Shown here in pieces: positions 43,565 through 51,711 of a DNA stretch of 64,000 nucleotides; the stretch's first letter is position 1, and each line of letters begins with the position of its first letter. The stretch comes from Flavobacterium denitrificans DSM 15936 (lineage in GTDB: Bacteria; Bacteroidota; Bacteroidia; Flavobacteriales; Flavobacteriaceae): NCBI RefSeq assembly GCF_000425445.1, contig NZ_AUDL01000013.1:62001-126000 (forward strand), given 5' to 3'. Under the pieces are notes generated by a model, which saw only the letters and a list, made by a program, of their open reading frames with translations, did no database searches and was not told where the DNA came from. A program made the position numbers and the translations under genes.

Positions 43565-45655
43565 ATGGAAAGTTTTAGAACAGAAATAGAAAATCCGGTA
43601 GTTCAGAAGGAGATTATCGAATTAGAAAAAAAGATTCACTTATTCCGTGGAGGAAAAATTGATGATGAGCGTTTTCGTAGTCTTCGTTTAGCGCGTGGAA
43701 TCTACGGTCAGCGTCAGGAAGGTGTGCAGATGATTCGTATCAAACTGCCATATGGTAAAGTAACCAGCGAGCAATTAGTGCGTATCACACAAGTTTCAGA
43801 CAAATATTCTACGGGACGTTTGCATATTACAACGCGTCAGGATATTCAGATTCACTATGTGAGTTTAGACCGAACTCCTGAACTTTGGGCAGATTTGGCT
43901 AAAGACGATATCACGCTTCGTGAAGCATGTGGAAACACAGTAAGAAATATTACAGGAAGCGAATTAGCTGGAGTTGACGTAAACGAACCATTTGATGTTT
44001 CGCCTTATGCACACGGACTTTTTCAATACTTATTAAGAAACCCGATTTGTCAGGAAATGGGACGTAAATTCAAAATTTCGTTCTCTTCTTCAGACGAGGA
44101 TACGGCTTTGAGTTATTTACACGATTTAGGATTTATTCCGAAAATTAAAGACGGACAAAAAGGTTTCAAAATCATGTTCGGAGGAGGTTTAGGATCTCAG
44201 CCAGCACATGCCGAATTACTTTCGGAGTTTATTCCGGTAAACGAAATCATTCCAACAGCAGAAGGAATCATCCGTATTTTCGATAGATACGGAGAACGTG
44301 CAAAAAGAATGAAAGCGCGTATGAAATTCTTAATCAAAGAAATGGGAAGAGATGTTTTCCTGGATTTGGTTGAACAAGAGAAAAAAGCCATCGCTTTTGA
44401 AACATACGAAATAGATACAACAGCTTTTGATGGTCCAATTCCAGAACCATTATTAGAAGTTCCGCAGGTTACAATCGAAGATACAGAAGCGTATGAAGCG
44501 TGGAAAAAATCGAATGTAATCAAACAGAAACAAGACGGTTATTATGCTATTGGAATCAAAGTTTTATTAGGTGATTTTTATACTGATAAAGCCAGATTAT
44601 TAGCCGATTTAATTAAAAATTACGGAGCAAATGAATTACGTTTTTCATTGCGTCAAAATATTGTAATACGTCACATAAAAGAAGAGAATTTACCTTTCTT
44701 TTATCAAGAATTAGCGAAGTTGGATTTTGTTCAGCTAGGATATAATTCAGTTGGAGATATTACGGCATGTCCGGGTACTGATACTTGTAATTTGGGGATT
44801 GCAAGTAGTACCGGTATTGCAGAAGAATTAGAAAGAGTTTTAACGGCAGAATATCCTCAGTATTTAAACAACCGCGAAATCGAAATTAAAATTTCAGGTT
44901 GTATGAATGCCTGCGGACAACATAATATGTCTGCAATTGGATTCCAGGGAATGTCTATCAACTCAGGAAAATTGGTTGCTCCGGCTTTACAAGTTTTATT
45001 AGGCGGAGGAAGATTAGGAAATGGAGCAGGACGTTTTGCTGATAAAGTAATCAAAGTGCCTAGTCGTAGAGGTCCTGATGCGTTGCGTACCATTTTAAAT
45101 GATTTTGATGCTAACGGTAGCGGACAAAAATTCCTTGATTATTATGATACAAAAGGAGAAAAGTATTTCTACGAAATCTTAAAACCGTATGCTGATGTTA
45201 CGAATTTAACAGAAGCTGATTTTGTGGATTGGGGTAATGCAGACAATTATGTAAAAGCAGTTGGAGTTGGAGAATGTGCCGGAGTTGTGATCGATTTAGT
45301 AGCAACATTATTGTTTGAAGCTAAAGAGAAATTAATCTTGGCTCAGGAATCTTTCGATGAGAAAAAATGGTCAGATGCAATTTATCATGCTTATGCAGGA
45401 TTTGTAAATGGAGCAAAAGCGTTGTTATTGTCAGAAAACCAAAAAACAAATCATCACGCAGGAATTGTAGACTTGTTTGATACTGTTTTTATCGAAAACA
45501 ACAAAATCGAATTAAACTCAACTTTTAAAGACTTGGTTTACCAAATCAATAAAAATGAACCATCAGAAGCTTTCGCTAAAGATTACATTGCTCAGGCAGT
45601 TGTTTTCTTTGACAAAATCGAAACTTTTAGAGCTCAGGAATTAGAAAATGCTTAA
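43565..45655 (+). CDS. Ferredoxin-type sulfite (nitrite) reductase fused to a C-terminal HEPN-like domain
   Basis: 696 residues. The first ~560 form the siroheme/[4Fe-4S] reductase: repeat halves with LHITTRQDIQIHYV and LRFSLRQNIVIRHI, and cluster cysteines 402, 408 (ACPGTDTC) and 446, 450 (GCMNAC). The last ~130 residues are helical (VIDLVATLLFEAKEKLILAQ, AIYHAYAGFVNGAKALLL, NHHAGIVDLFDTVF) and resemble a HEPN domain. It makes sulfide for MetY/MetZ and cysteine synthesis, with electrons presumably from ferredoxin. Siroheme enzymes are encoded next. The purpose of the fused domain is unknown. Confidence 0.9.
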   Translation: MESFRTEIENPVVQKEIIELEKKIHLFRGGKIDDERFRSLRLARGIYGQRQEGVQMIRIKLPYGKVTSEQLVRITQVSDKYSTGRLHITTRQDIQIHYVSLDRTPELWADLAKDDITLREACGNTVRNITGSELAGVDVNEPFDVSPYAHGLFQYLLRNPICQEMGRKFKISFSSSDEDTALSYLHDLGFIPKIKDGQKGFKIMFGGGLGSQPAHAELLSEFIPVNEIIPTAEGIIRIFDRYGERAKRMKARMKFLIKEMGRDVFLDLVEQEKKAIAFETYEIDTTAFDGPIPEPLLEVPQVTIEDTEAYEAWKKSNVIKQKQDGYYAIGIKVLLGDFYTDKARLLADLIKNYGANELRFSLRQNIVIRHIKEENLPFFYQELAKLDFVQLGYNSVGDITACPGTDTCNLGIASSTGIAEELERVLTAEYPQYLNNREIEIKISGCMNACGQHNMSAIGFQGMSINSGKLVAPALQVLLGGGRLGNGAGRFADKVIKVPSRRGPDALRTILNDFDANGSGQKFLDYYDTKGEKYFYEILKPYADVTNLTEADFVDWGNADNYVKAVGVGECAGVVIDLVATLLFEAKEKLILAQESFDEKKWSDAIYHAYAGFVNGAKALLLSENQKTNHHAGIVDLFDTVFIENNKIELNSTFKDLVYQINKNEPSEAFAKDYIAQAVVFFDKIETFRAQELENA

Positions 45656-46421
45656 TATAAAACCCAAAATAACTTTAGTCGGTGCAGGTCCGGGCGATCC
45701 CGATTTACTTACGCTCAAAGCTGTAAAAGCATTGGCTGAAGCTAATGTGGTTTTATATGACGCTTTGGCCAATGAAGAAATTCTGGATTACGCACCTAAA
45801 AATGCTATTAGAATTTTTGTTGGAAAAAGAATCGGAAATCATGCTTACACGCAGGATCAAATCAATCAATTGATTGTGGATAATGCATTGACATACGGAA
45901 ACGTGGTAAGATTAAAAGGCGGAGATCCATTCATTTTTGGAAGAGGCGGAGAAGAAATTGATTTTGCAGAAAGTTTCGGAATTGAAACAATCGTGGTTCC
46001 TGGAATTTCATCAGTAGTTGCGGTTCCTGCAAGCCAAGGAATTTCAATTACAAAAAGAGGTGTTTCAGAAAGCTTTTGGGTCATTACAGGAACAACGTCT
46101 GACAGAAAATTATCTTCGGATATTGCCTTATCAGCGAAATCATCAGCAACCGTTGTGATTTTGATGGGAATGCACAAATTGCCTCAAATCATCGATTTGT
46201 TTCAAAAAGAAGATAAAGGAAATTTACCCGTTGCCATCATCCAAAACGGAACAACAACAGAAGAAAAAGTAGGCGTTGGAACAGTAGATTCGATTTTAGA
46301 AGTTGTAAAACAAAAAGAATTGGGTTCACCAGCAATAATTGTTTTAGGCGAAGTTGTAAGAGAAAGCAATAAGCTAAAAGGATTTTACGAAGAATTTCTA
46401 TCAAAAGAAATTGCAAGATAA
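45648..46421 (+). CDS. cobA: Uroporphyrinogen-III C-methyltransferase (siroheme)
   Basis: 257 residues. SAM-binding TLVGAGPGDPDLLTLKAV near the start, LKGGDPFIFGRGGEE near 90, VPGISSVVAVPASQGI in the middle. Makes precorrin-2 for siroheme. Overlaps the sulfite reductase gene by 8 bp, so coupled translation. It lacks the CysG N-terminal half, which is supplied by the gene at 46649. Confidence 0.95.
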   Translation: MLNIKPKITLVGAGPGDPDLLTLKAVKALAEANVVLYDALANEEILDYAPKNAIRIFVGKRIGNHAYTQDQINQLIVDNALTYGNVVRLKGGDPFIFGRGGEEIDFAESFGIETIVVPGISSVVAVPASQGISITKRGVSESFWVITGTTSDRKLSSDIALSAKSSATVVILMGMHKLPQIIDLFQKEDKGNLPVAIIQNGTTTEEKVGVGTVDSILEVVKQKELGSPAIIVLGEVVRESNKLKGFYEEFLSKEIAR

Positions 46422-46429
46422 TAAAACAT

Positions 46430-46590
46430 AGCCTTGGGTTTCAACCCAAGGGAGAAGGAACTATTCATATTGTAGCGTCGAGTTTTAACTCGATGTACGC
46501 ATGGTAATAACGTCGGATTTTAATCTGGGAAATAAAACGAAAGATTGGAATACATAGCCCGAGGTTTCAACCTTCGGGAACGCATGGATA
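46430..46590. repeat. Cluster of REP-like palindromes
   Basis: Four palindromes in 160 bp: CCTTGGGTTTCAACCCAAGG (46432), GTCGAGTTTTAACTCGATG (46477), CGTCGGATTTTAATCTGGG (46510), and GCCCGAGGTTTCAACCTTCG (46556). All share a GGTTT(C/A)AACC-type centre with differing arms. Related copies occur at 47255, 48727 and 48796. Confidence 0.65.
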
Positions 46591-46648
46591 TTTAATTCAA
46601 TACGCATCAAAAAATCATCTAATTTTGTTTAGATGAAATTAAATTAAA

Positions 46649-47233
46649 ATGGAACAAAACGAATTATATCCCATATTCCTAAAACTTCACAATTTGAACG
46701 TTTTAATTGTGGGCGGAGGAAATGTAGGTCTGGAAAAGCTTTCTTTCTTGCTAAAATCAAGTCCGAATGCTAATGTTGAGGTAGTGGCGCCTGATTTTCA
46801 TTTAGAAATTAAGGTTTTAGCAGAAAAACATCCTTCAGTTAAATTGACGGAAAAAAAGTTTAAAAAGAAAATGCTCAAAAAGCGCCACATGGTAATCGCT
46901 TGCACAGACAAGTTGGAAGTCAATAAAAAGGTTTACGATTTAGCGAGAAAACGCTATTTGATTTGCAATATCGCCGATACGCCAGATTTATGTGATTATT
47001 ATCTAGGCGGAATCGTAACAAAAGGAAATGTAAAAATAGCCATTTCAACAAACGGAAAATCGCCAACGACAGCAAAGAGATTACGTGAGTTTTTCGAAGA
47101 AGTAATTCCGGAAGATATCAATCAGATGGTTGAGAACCTAAACGAATACAGAAAGACCTTAAAAGGTAATTTTGAAGAAAAGGTTAAAAGAATGAACGAG
47201 ATAACCGATTCATTGAAAAATAAGGAATTGTAA
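46649..47233 (+). CDS. Precorrin-2 dehydrogenase / sirohydrochlorin ferrochelatase (CysG-N type)
   Basis: 194 residues. NAD-binding LIVGGGNVGLEKLSFLL near 19-35, then ACTDKLEVNKKVY, and ISTNGKSPTTAKRLREFFEE, as in the N-terminal half of CysG/Met8. Completes siroheme from precorrin-2, after the adjacent cobA. Some relatives have only the dehydrogenase step, which sequence alone cannot tell. Confidence 0.9.
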   Translation: MEQNELYPIFLKLHNLNVLIVGGGNVGLEKLSFLLKSSPNANVEVVAPDFHLEIKVLAEKHPSVKLTEKKFKKKMLKKRHMVIACTDKLEVNKKVYDLARKRYLICNIADTPDLCDYYLGGIVTKGNVKIAISTNGKSPTTAKRLREFFEEVIPEDINQMVENLNEYRKTLKGNFEEKVKRMNEITDSLKNKEL

Positions 47234-47254
47234 GAGTTCCGGAGGAATGTTTCA

Positions 47255-47290
47255 TATTGTAGCGTCGGGTTTTAACCCGATGGACGAACG
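47255..47290. repeat. REP-like palindrome GTCGGGTTTTAACCCGATG
   Basis: Shares the flanks TATTGTAGC with the copy at 46470, with compensating arm changes (GTCGAG/CTCGA versus GTCGGG/CCCGA). Confidence 0.6.
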
Positions 47291-47420
47291 AGATAACCTC
47301 TTCATTAAAAAATAAAGAGTAAAAAGGTTTCGGGAAGAAATTAATGATAAAAATCATAGAAAATACAAGGATTTATTCGTTTCTTTGCGTTATTAAGAAT
47401 GATTATAAACAACAACCATA

Positions 47421-48473
47421 ATGATTAAAACAGATATACTTATAATTGGAGCAGGCCCAACAGGTTTATTTGCCGTATTTGAGGCAGGATTGTTAAAATT
47501 AAAATGCCACATTTTAGATGCTTTGCCTCAGCCAGGAGGACAGCTTTCAGAATTATATCCTAAAAAGCCTATTTATGATATCCCAGGTTTTCCAGAAGTA
47601 TTGGCCGGAGATTTAGTTGACGGTTTAATGGAGCAAATCAAACAATTTGAGCCAGGATTTACATTAGGAGAACGTGCAGAAACAATCGACAAACAAGAGG
47701 ACGGATCTTTCATTGTAACCTCAAATAAAGGAACTAAATTCCACGCGCCTGTTATTGCAATCGCTGGAGGTTTAGGAAGTTTCGAGCCTCGTAAACCACT
47801 TATCGAAGATATCGAGTTTTATGAAGATAAAGGAGTAAAATACTTCATCAAAAATCCTGAGAAATTCAGAGACAAAAGAGTTGTTATTGCAGGAGGAGGA
47901 GATTCAGCATTAGACTGGTCAATTTTCTTAGCAAACGTAGCTTCTGAAGTAACTTTAGTTCACCGCAGAAATGAATTTAGAGGAGCTTTAGATTCTGTTG
48001 AAAAAGTACAGGAATTAAAATCAGCTGGAAAAATCAAATTGATCACGCCAGCAGAAGTTATCGGGATCAACGGTGCTGAACACGTAGAATCATTAGATAT
48101 CGAAGAAAACGGAGCACACCGTAAAATTGATTGCGATTATTTCATTCCGCTTTTCGGATTGACTCCAAAATTGGGTCCAATTGGAGACTGGGGATTAGAA
48201 ATCGAGAAAAATGCCATTAAAGTAAATAATGCATTAGATTACCAAACAAACATTCCTGGAATCTTCGCTATTGGAGATATCAACACTTACCCAGGAAAAT
48301 TAAAGTTAATCCTTTGTGGTTTCCACGAAGCAACTTTAATGTGCCAAGCTGCTTACTCAATCATCAATCCAGGTAAAAAATACGTATTGAAATATACAAC
48401 AGTTTCTGGTGTAGACGGTTTCGACGGAACTCGTAAAGAAGCACCAAAAGCGGTTGTGAAGGCGATTGTCTAA
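47421..48473 (+). CDS. Ferredoxin/flavodoxin-NADP reductase (thioredoxin-reductase-like)
   Basis: 350 residues with FAD loop LIIGAGPTGLFAV (7-19), NAD(P)H loop VIAGGGDSALDW (about 157-168) and the FAD/C-terminal GIFAIGDINTYPGKLKL. No CxxC of thioredoxin reductase (ALPQPGGQLSELYPK takes its place), so it belongs to the YumC-type ferredoxin-NADP reductases. Likely feeds electrons to the sulfite reductase upstream. Whether a ferredoxin gene is nearby cannot be seen. Confidence 0.88.
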   Translation: MIKTDILIIGAGPTGLFAVFEAGLLKLKCHILDALPQPGGQLSELYPKKPIYDIPGFPEVLAGDLVDGLMEQIKQFEPGFTLGERAETIDKQEDGSFIVTSNKGTKFHAPVIAIAGGLGSFEPRKPLIEDIEFYEDKGVKYFIKNPEKFRDKRVVIAGGGDSALDWSIFLANVASEVTLVHRRNEFRGALDSVEKVQELKSAGKIKLITPAEVIGINGAEHVESLDIEENGAHRKIDCDYFIPLFGLTPKLGPIGDWGLEIEKNAIKVNNALDYQTNIPGIFAIGDINTYPGKLKLILCGFHEATLMCQAAYSIINPGKKYVLKYTTVSGVDGFDGTRKEAPKAVVKAIV

Positions 48474-48510
48474 GGTTCTAAGTTGCTAAGACACTAAGAT
48501 TTTTATATAC

Positions 48511-48541
48511 AAAGCTCAAACTTTTAGTTTGGGCTTTTTTT
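48511..48541 (+). terminator. Terminator after the reductase gene
   Basis: Stem AAGCTCAAACT / AGTTTGGGCTT with a TTT loop and a T-run. Confidence 0.82.
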
Positions 48542-48601
48542 ATTCATCACGCAGAATCCCAGAGGGATGACATATTTATAGAAAAGAAATTATTCATTTG
48601 C

Positions 48602-48655
48602 AAAAGAGCTCCAGCGGAGCGACATATCTCAAATGTGTCGCTCCGCTGGAGCTTT
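48602..48655. repeat. Long palindrome with GCTCCAGCGGAGCGACA arms
   Basis: Nearly perfect 17-20-bp arms, AGCTCCAGCGGAGCGACA and TGTCGCTCCGCTGGAGCT, around a short AT loop. Far more GC-rich than its surroundings. Preceded by CAGAGGGATGACATAT (48561), a motif of another Bacteroidota repeat. No gene seen in 48474-48947 apart from repeats. Confidence 0.7.
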
Positions 48656-48726
48656 TATTTGCTTGGTTAATTGTTTCTATAAATATTATGCTCCTCCGAA
48701 GCTGAACAGTATAACAAAAAATGTAT

Positions 48727-48828
48727 AAAACATAGCCAGTGGTTTCAACCACTGGAACACAACGAATAGACGCAACGGATAATCACAATACGTTTCCTGT
48801 GGTTGAAACCACGGGCTATATTTGAAAA
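48727..48828. repeat. Pair of REP-like palindromes in opposite orientation
   Basis: ACATAGCCAGTGGTTTCAAC (48730) and, inverted, TGTGGTTGAAACCACGGGCT (48802). Same family as the palindromes at 46432 and 46556; the pair forms a BIME-like arrangement. Confidence 0.6.
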
Positions 48829-48892
48829 TCGAGGGATAAACTTTAAACTTAGAAACTCAGTATCTTAGAGTCTTAGCGTCTTTAAAAAAACA

Positions 48893-48924
48893 TTTGCAAA
48901 TCGAAACCCTATTTCATACCTTTG
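48893..48924 (+). promoter_or_regulatory. Promoter of the metH operon
   Basis: -33 TTTG (48893-48896), 20-bp spacer, perfect -7 TACCTTTG (48917-48924), about 24 bp before the SAM-I element. Confidence 0.7.
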
Positions 48925-48947
48925 CACTGTTCTTAAAATTATTGTTC

Positions 48948-49060
48948 GTTATCACGAAAGGCGGAGGGATAGACCCGATGAAACCTTAGCAACCCTTTAT
49001 CATAAAGAAGGTGCTAAATTCTACTTTATACGACATTTTCCAGTATTAAAGATAGATAAC
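48948..49060 (+). promoter_or_regulatory. SAM-I (S-box) riboswitch before metH
   Basis: Core elements: GGAGGGATAGACCCGATGAA, CCTTAGCAACCC, GAAGGTGCTAAATTCTAC and AAAGATAGATAAC. P1 is GTTATC (48948-48953) with GATAAC (49055-49060). P4 is AT-rich (CTTTATAC with GTATTAAAG). The gene it controls starts 350 bp away, after a dispersed repeat and palindromes, so part of the leader is repeat-derived. Confidence 0.9.
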
Positions 49061-49169
49061 ACAAATACATTACTCGTATTTCTCAAAACTTTTCTCGATA
49101 ACATATAATATTTACTGAAACAGATGCTGTATCAGGAGCGAATCATTGGCGTATTTTTGCAGTCAGTAG

Positions 49170-49240
49170 TTCCCGCTGTACACAAATATCTTTTATTCTG
49201 AACCCCAGAATAAAAGGATATTTGCTTCCATCGGGGCTAA
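49170..49240 (-). repeat. Structured dispersed element, copy R1
   Basis: On the minus strand: TTAGCCCCGATGGAAG ... ATCC, stem TTTTATTCTG / CAGAATAAAA with GGGTT loop, then GATA ... AGCGGGA. Core identical in layout to copies R2 (56043), R3 (62487) and E (51495); the stem bases differ but stay paired. Confidence 0.65.
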
Positions 49241-49292
49241 TGAGCCAACAATAGTGCACTTTTGGAATTAATCTAAAAAAAATATCCGAAGC

Positions 49293-49325
49293 AAACCTAA
49301 CAGGTTTTAAAAACCTGTTAGGTTT
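49293..49325. repeat. Inverted repeat AAACCTAACAGGTTT ... AAACCTGTTAGGTTT
   Basis: Perfect 15-bp arms. A degenerate relative lies at 51607 in the matching place before the second metH part. Confidence 0.7.
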
Positions 49326-49364
49326 AAACTTCACAATCATAATAAAAAAAACTTAGCATCTTAG

Positions 49365-49382
49365 TCCCGATAGCTATCGGGA
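49365..49382. repeat. Perfect 18-bp palindrome TCCCGATAGCTATCGGGA (copy 1)
   Basis: Fully self-complementary. 28 bp upstream of the metH N-part start codon, inside CTTAG-type flanks. Identical copies at 51669 and 56823. Confidence 0.75.
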
Positions 49383-49410
49383 TAGATCTTAGAAGCTAAA
49401 ACAAAAGAAT

Positions 49411-50415
49411 ATGGCAATTACGATAAAAGAAGCAATAAAAAAAAATATCCTAATCCTTGACGGAGCAATGGGAACAATGTTGCAGCGCTATAATTTCTCA
49501 GAAGAAGATTTCAGAGGAGAGCGTTTCAAAGATTTCCCGCATCCGTTAAAAGGAAACAACGATTTACTATCCCTAACACAACCACAAGCGATCCGCGATG
49601 TACATGCCGCTTATTACGAAGCAGGCGCCGACATTGTAGAAACCAATACCTTCTCAGGGACGACAATCGGTATGGCCGATTATCACATGGAAGATTTGGT
49701 TTACGAGTTAAACTACGAATCGGCAAAAATCGCAAGACAAGTAGCCGATGAGTTTACCGCAAAAAATCCGGAAAAACCACGTTTCGTAGCCGGTTCAATT
49801 GGGCCGACAAACCGTACAGCAAGTATGTCGCCAGATGTAAACGATCCAGGTTACAGAGCCGTAACGTTTGACGATTTACGAATTGCGTACAAACAACAAG
49901 CTGAAGCTTTAATGGATGGAGGATGTGATTTACTTTTAGTAGAAACCATTTTCGATACGTTAAACGCAAAAGCTGCGCTTTTTGCGATTGAAGAAGTAAA
50001 AGAAGAACGCAATCTGGATATTCCAATCATGGTTTCAGGAACCATTACAGATGCTTCAGGAAGAACACTTTCTGGGCAAACTGTTGAAGCATTTTTGATT
50101 TCAGTTTCGCATATTCCGTTGTTAAGTGTAGGATTCAATTGCGCTCTTGGAGCCGATTTGTTGAAACCGTATTTAAAAACATTAGCGCACAATACAAGCT
50201 TTAATGTTTCGGCGCATCCAAACGCAGGATTACCAAATGCTTTCGGACAATACGATGAAACACCAGAACAAACTCAGGCTTTTATTAAAGAATATTTAGA
50301 AGATAATTTAATCAATATCATCGGCGGTTGTTGCGGTACAACTCCAGATCATATTCGATTAATGGCTGAGGTTGCAAAGGATTACAAGCCAAGAGTTGCT
50401 CCGGTTTTTGAATGA
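49411..50415 (+). CDS. metH: Methionine synthase, homocysteine-binding part (split MetH, N-terminal)
   Basis: 334 residues equal to the homocysteine S-methyltransferase domain of MetH. Zinc cysteines 244 (GFNCALGAD), 307 and 308 ([10 protein letters not shown]). [21 protein letters not shown] is the family start. The remaining MetH domains are on a separate gene 1.3 kb downstream, with a nuclease-like gene between them. SAM-I control suggests repression when SAM is high. Confidence 0.93.
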   Translation: MAITIKEAIKKNILILDGAMGTMLQRYNFSEEDFRGERFKDFPHPLKGNNDLLSLTQPQAIRDVHAAYYEAGADIVETNTFSGTTIGMADYHMEDLVYELNYESAKIARQVADEFTAKNPEKPRFVAGSIGPTNRTASMSPDVNDPGYRAVTFDDLRIAYKQQAEALMDGGCDLLLVETIFDTLNAKAALFAIEEVKEERNLDIPIMVSGTITDASGRTLSGQTVEAFLISVSHIPLLSVGFNCALGADLLKPYLKTLAHNTSFNVSAHPNAGLPNAFGQYDETPEQTQAFIKEYLEDNLINIIGGCCGTTPDHIRLMAEVAKDYKPRVAPVFE

Positions 50416-50444
50416 TGATCTAATGAAAGTATTAATTGCTAATT

Positions 50445-51446
50445 ATGAGTCTAGAGAAACAACCATATAGTGAACTTATTGATAAAATTGGCAGTTTGTT
50501 GCAACAAGGTAGACAACAAGCTGTACAATCAGTCAATACAATTTTGGTACAAACTTATTGGTATATAGGTCAACATATCGTAGAGTTCGAGCAAAAAGGA
50601 AGTCAAAAAGCAGAATACGGAAGTCAATTATTTGAAAGGCTTTCAAAGGATTTGGTACAAGCCTATGGTAAAGGGTTTAGTAGATCTAATCTTTTATACA
50701 TGCGTAAGTTATATTTATCGTTTCCAATAAGTGAGACACTGTCTCACGTATTGACTTGGAGTCATTATTTTGAAATTTTGAAAGCTGACTCGGAATTAGA
50801 AATTAGTTTTTATACTAAACAATGTCAGCATGAGCGTTGGAGTGTGAGAGAATTAAAACGTCAAATGAAGAGTTCATTGTTTGAAAGATTAGCTTTGAGC
50901 AAAGACAAAGAAGGCGTTTTGAGATTGGCTAAAGAAGGACATATTGTTGAAAATGCAGAAGATTTAATTAAAGATCCTTTTGTATTGGACTTTTTAAATA
51001 TTCCTGAACAACATCAATATTTAGAAAATGAACTGGAAGAAAAAATCATTTCCAATTTACAGCAATTCATTATGGAAATGGGAAAAGGATTCGCTTTTAT
51101 AGGCAGACAATACCGAATGAGCATTGGGGGAAAACATTTTTATTTGGATTTGCTTTTTTATCATCGAATATTGAAATGTTTTGTTTTGGTAGATTTAAAA
51201 AGAGGCGAAATTGATCATCAGGATATTGGTCAAATGAATTTGTATCTGAATTATTTTAAAAAAGAAGAAGCAACAGAAGGAGATAATGAACCAATTGGTA
51301 TTGTATTGGGAGCACACAAAAATCATATTTTGGTTGAATATGCTACTGATAGTATTACAAATAAGGTTTTATTGAGCAAATATCAATTGTATTTGCCAGA
51401 TAAAAAAACGCTTCAGAATCAATTGGATAAATTGCTGGAAGAATAA
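50445..51446 (+). CDS. PDDEXK nuclease-domain protein (DUF1016/YhcG type)
   Basis: 333 residues from ATG 50445 (a TTG at 50436 would add three). N-terminal helical DUF1016_N region with YWYIGQHIVEFEQKGSQKAE and LSKDLVQAYGKGFSRSNL; C-terminal PD-(D/E)XK-like region with GGKHFYLDLLFYHRILKCFVL then DLKRGEIDHQDIGQMNLYLN (Asp/Glu and Lys of the nuclease core). Such genes are often accessory in bacteria, near restriction or defence loci. Here it lies inside the methionine synthase locus, which looks like an insertion. Confidence 0.87.
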   Translation: MSLEKQPYSELIDKIGSLLQQGRQQAVQSVNTILVQTYWYIGQHIVEFEQKGSQKAEYGSQLFERLSKDLVQAYGKGFSRSNLLYMRKLYLSFPISETLSHVLTWSHYFEILKADSELEISFYTKQCQHERWSVRELKRQMKSSLFERLALSKDKEGVLRLAKEGHIVENAEDLIKDPFVLDFLNIPEQHQYLENELEEKIISNLQQFIMEMGKGFAFIGRQYRMSIGGKHFYLDLLFYHRILKCFVLVDLKRGEIDHQDIGQMNLYLNYFKKEEATEGDNEPIGIVLGAHKNHILVEYATDSITNKVLLSKYQLYLPDKKTLQNQLDKLLEE

Positions 51447-51494
51447 AATAATAAAAATTCGGAAAAACGTAAATAGTCTTATAAAACCGAGTTT

Positions 51495-51584
51495 GCGTGA
51501 GGGATAGAAGTGAAAAGCCCACAGCCTGACGAAGGAAGAGCGAGGACTTGTAACGGATAGCCCGACCCGGAGGGGCACGCCCAA
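51495..51584 (+). repeat. Structured dispersed element, related copy E
   Basis: Outer arms GCGTG (51495) / CACGC (51576) enclose GAGGGATAGAAGTG, AAAAGCCC, GACTTGTAACGGATAGCCCG and ACCC/GGGG. Related in layout to R1-R3 (GGGAT.GAAG.G ... CGGATAGCCCG). Reverse frames through it look protein-like but are not believed to be genes. Confidence 0.55.
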
Positions 51585-51606
51585 ATTAAAATATTGAAAA
51601 CGAATA

Positions 51607-51633
51607 TACCTATAAGGTTTTTAAAACCTTGCA
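51607..51633. repeat. Imperfect inverted repeat AAGGTTTTTAAAACCTT
   Basis: CCTATAAGGTTTTTAAAACC followed by TTGCAGG; relative of the inverted repeat at 49293, in the same relative place before a metH part. Confidence 0.5.
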
Positions 51634-51668
51634 GGAAAGAAAATAGAATAAAAAACTTAGAATCTAAG

Positions 51669-51686
51669 TCCCGATAGCTATCGGGA
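51669..51686. repeat. Perfect 18-bp palindrome TCCCGATAGCTATCGGGA (copy 2)
   Basis: 25 bp upstream of the second metH part; its AT-rich flanks (CTTAGAATCTAAG, GATAGAATCTCAG) resemble those of copy 1. Confidence 0.75.
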
Positions 51687-51711
51687 TAGAATCTCAGTAA
51701 CTTTAAAAGAA

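Noticed and set aside
49143..49340. Minus-strand frame of 65 codons upstream of metH
   Set aside because: Covers dispersed element R1 and the inverted repeat; translation looks repeat-derived.
51369..51584. Minus-strand frame of 71 codons through the end of the nuclease gene and element E
   Set aside because: It runs through a dispersed structured repeat and antisense of a real gene; no family resemblance.
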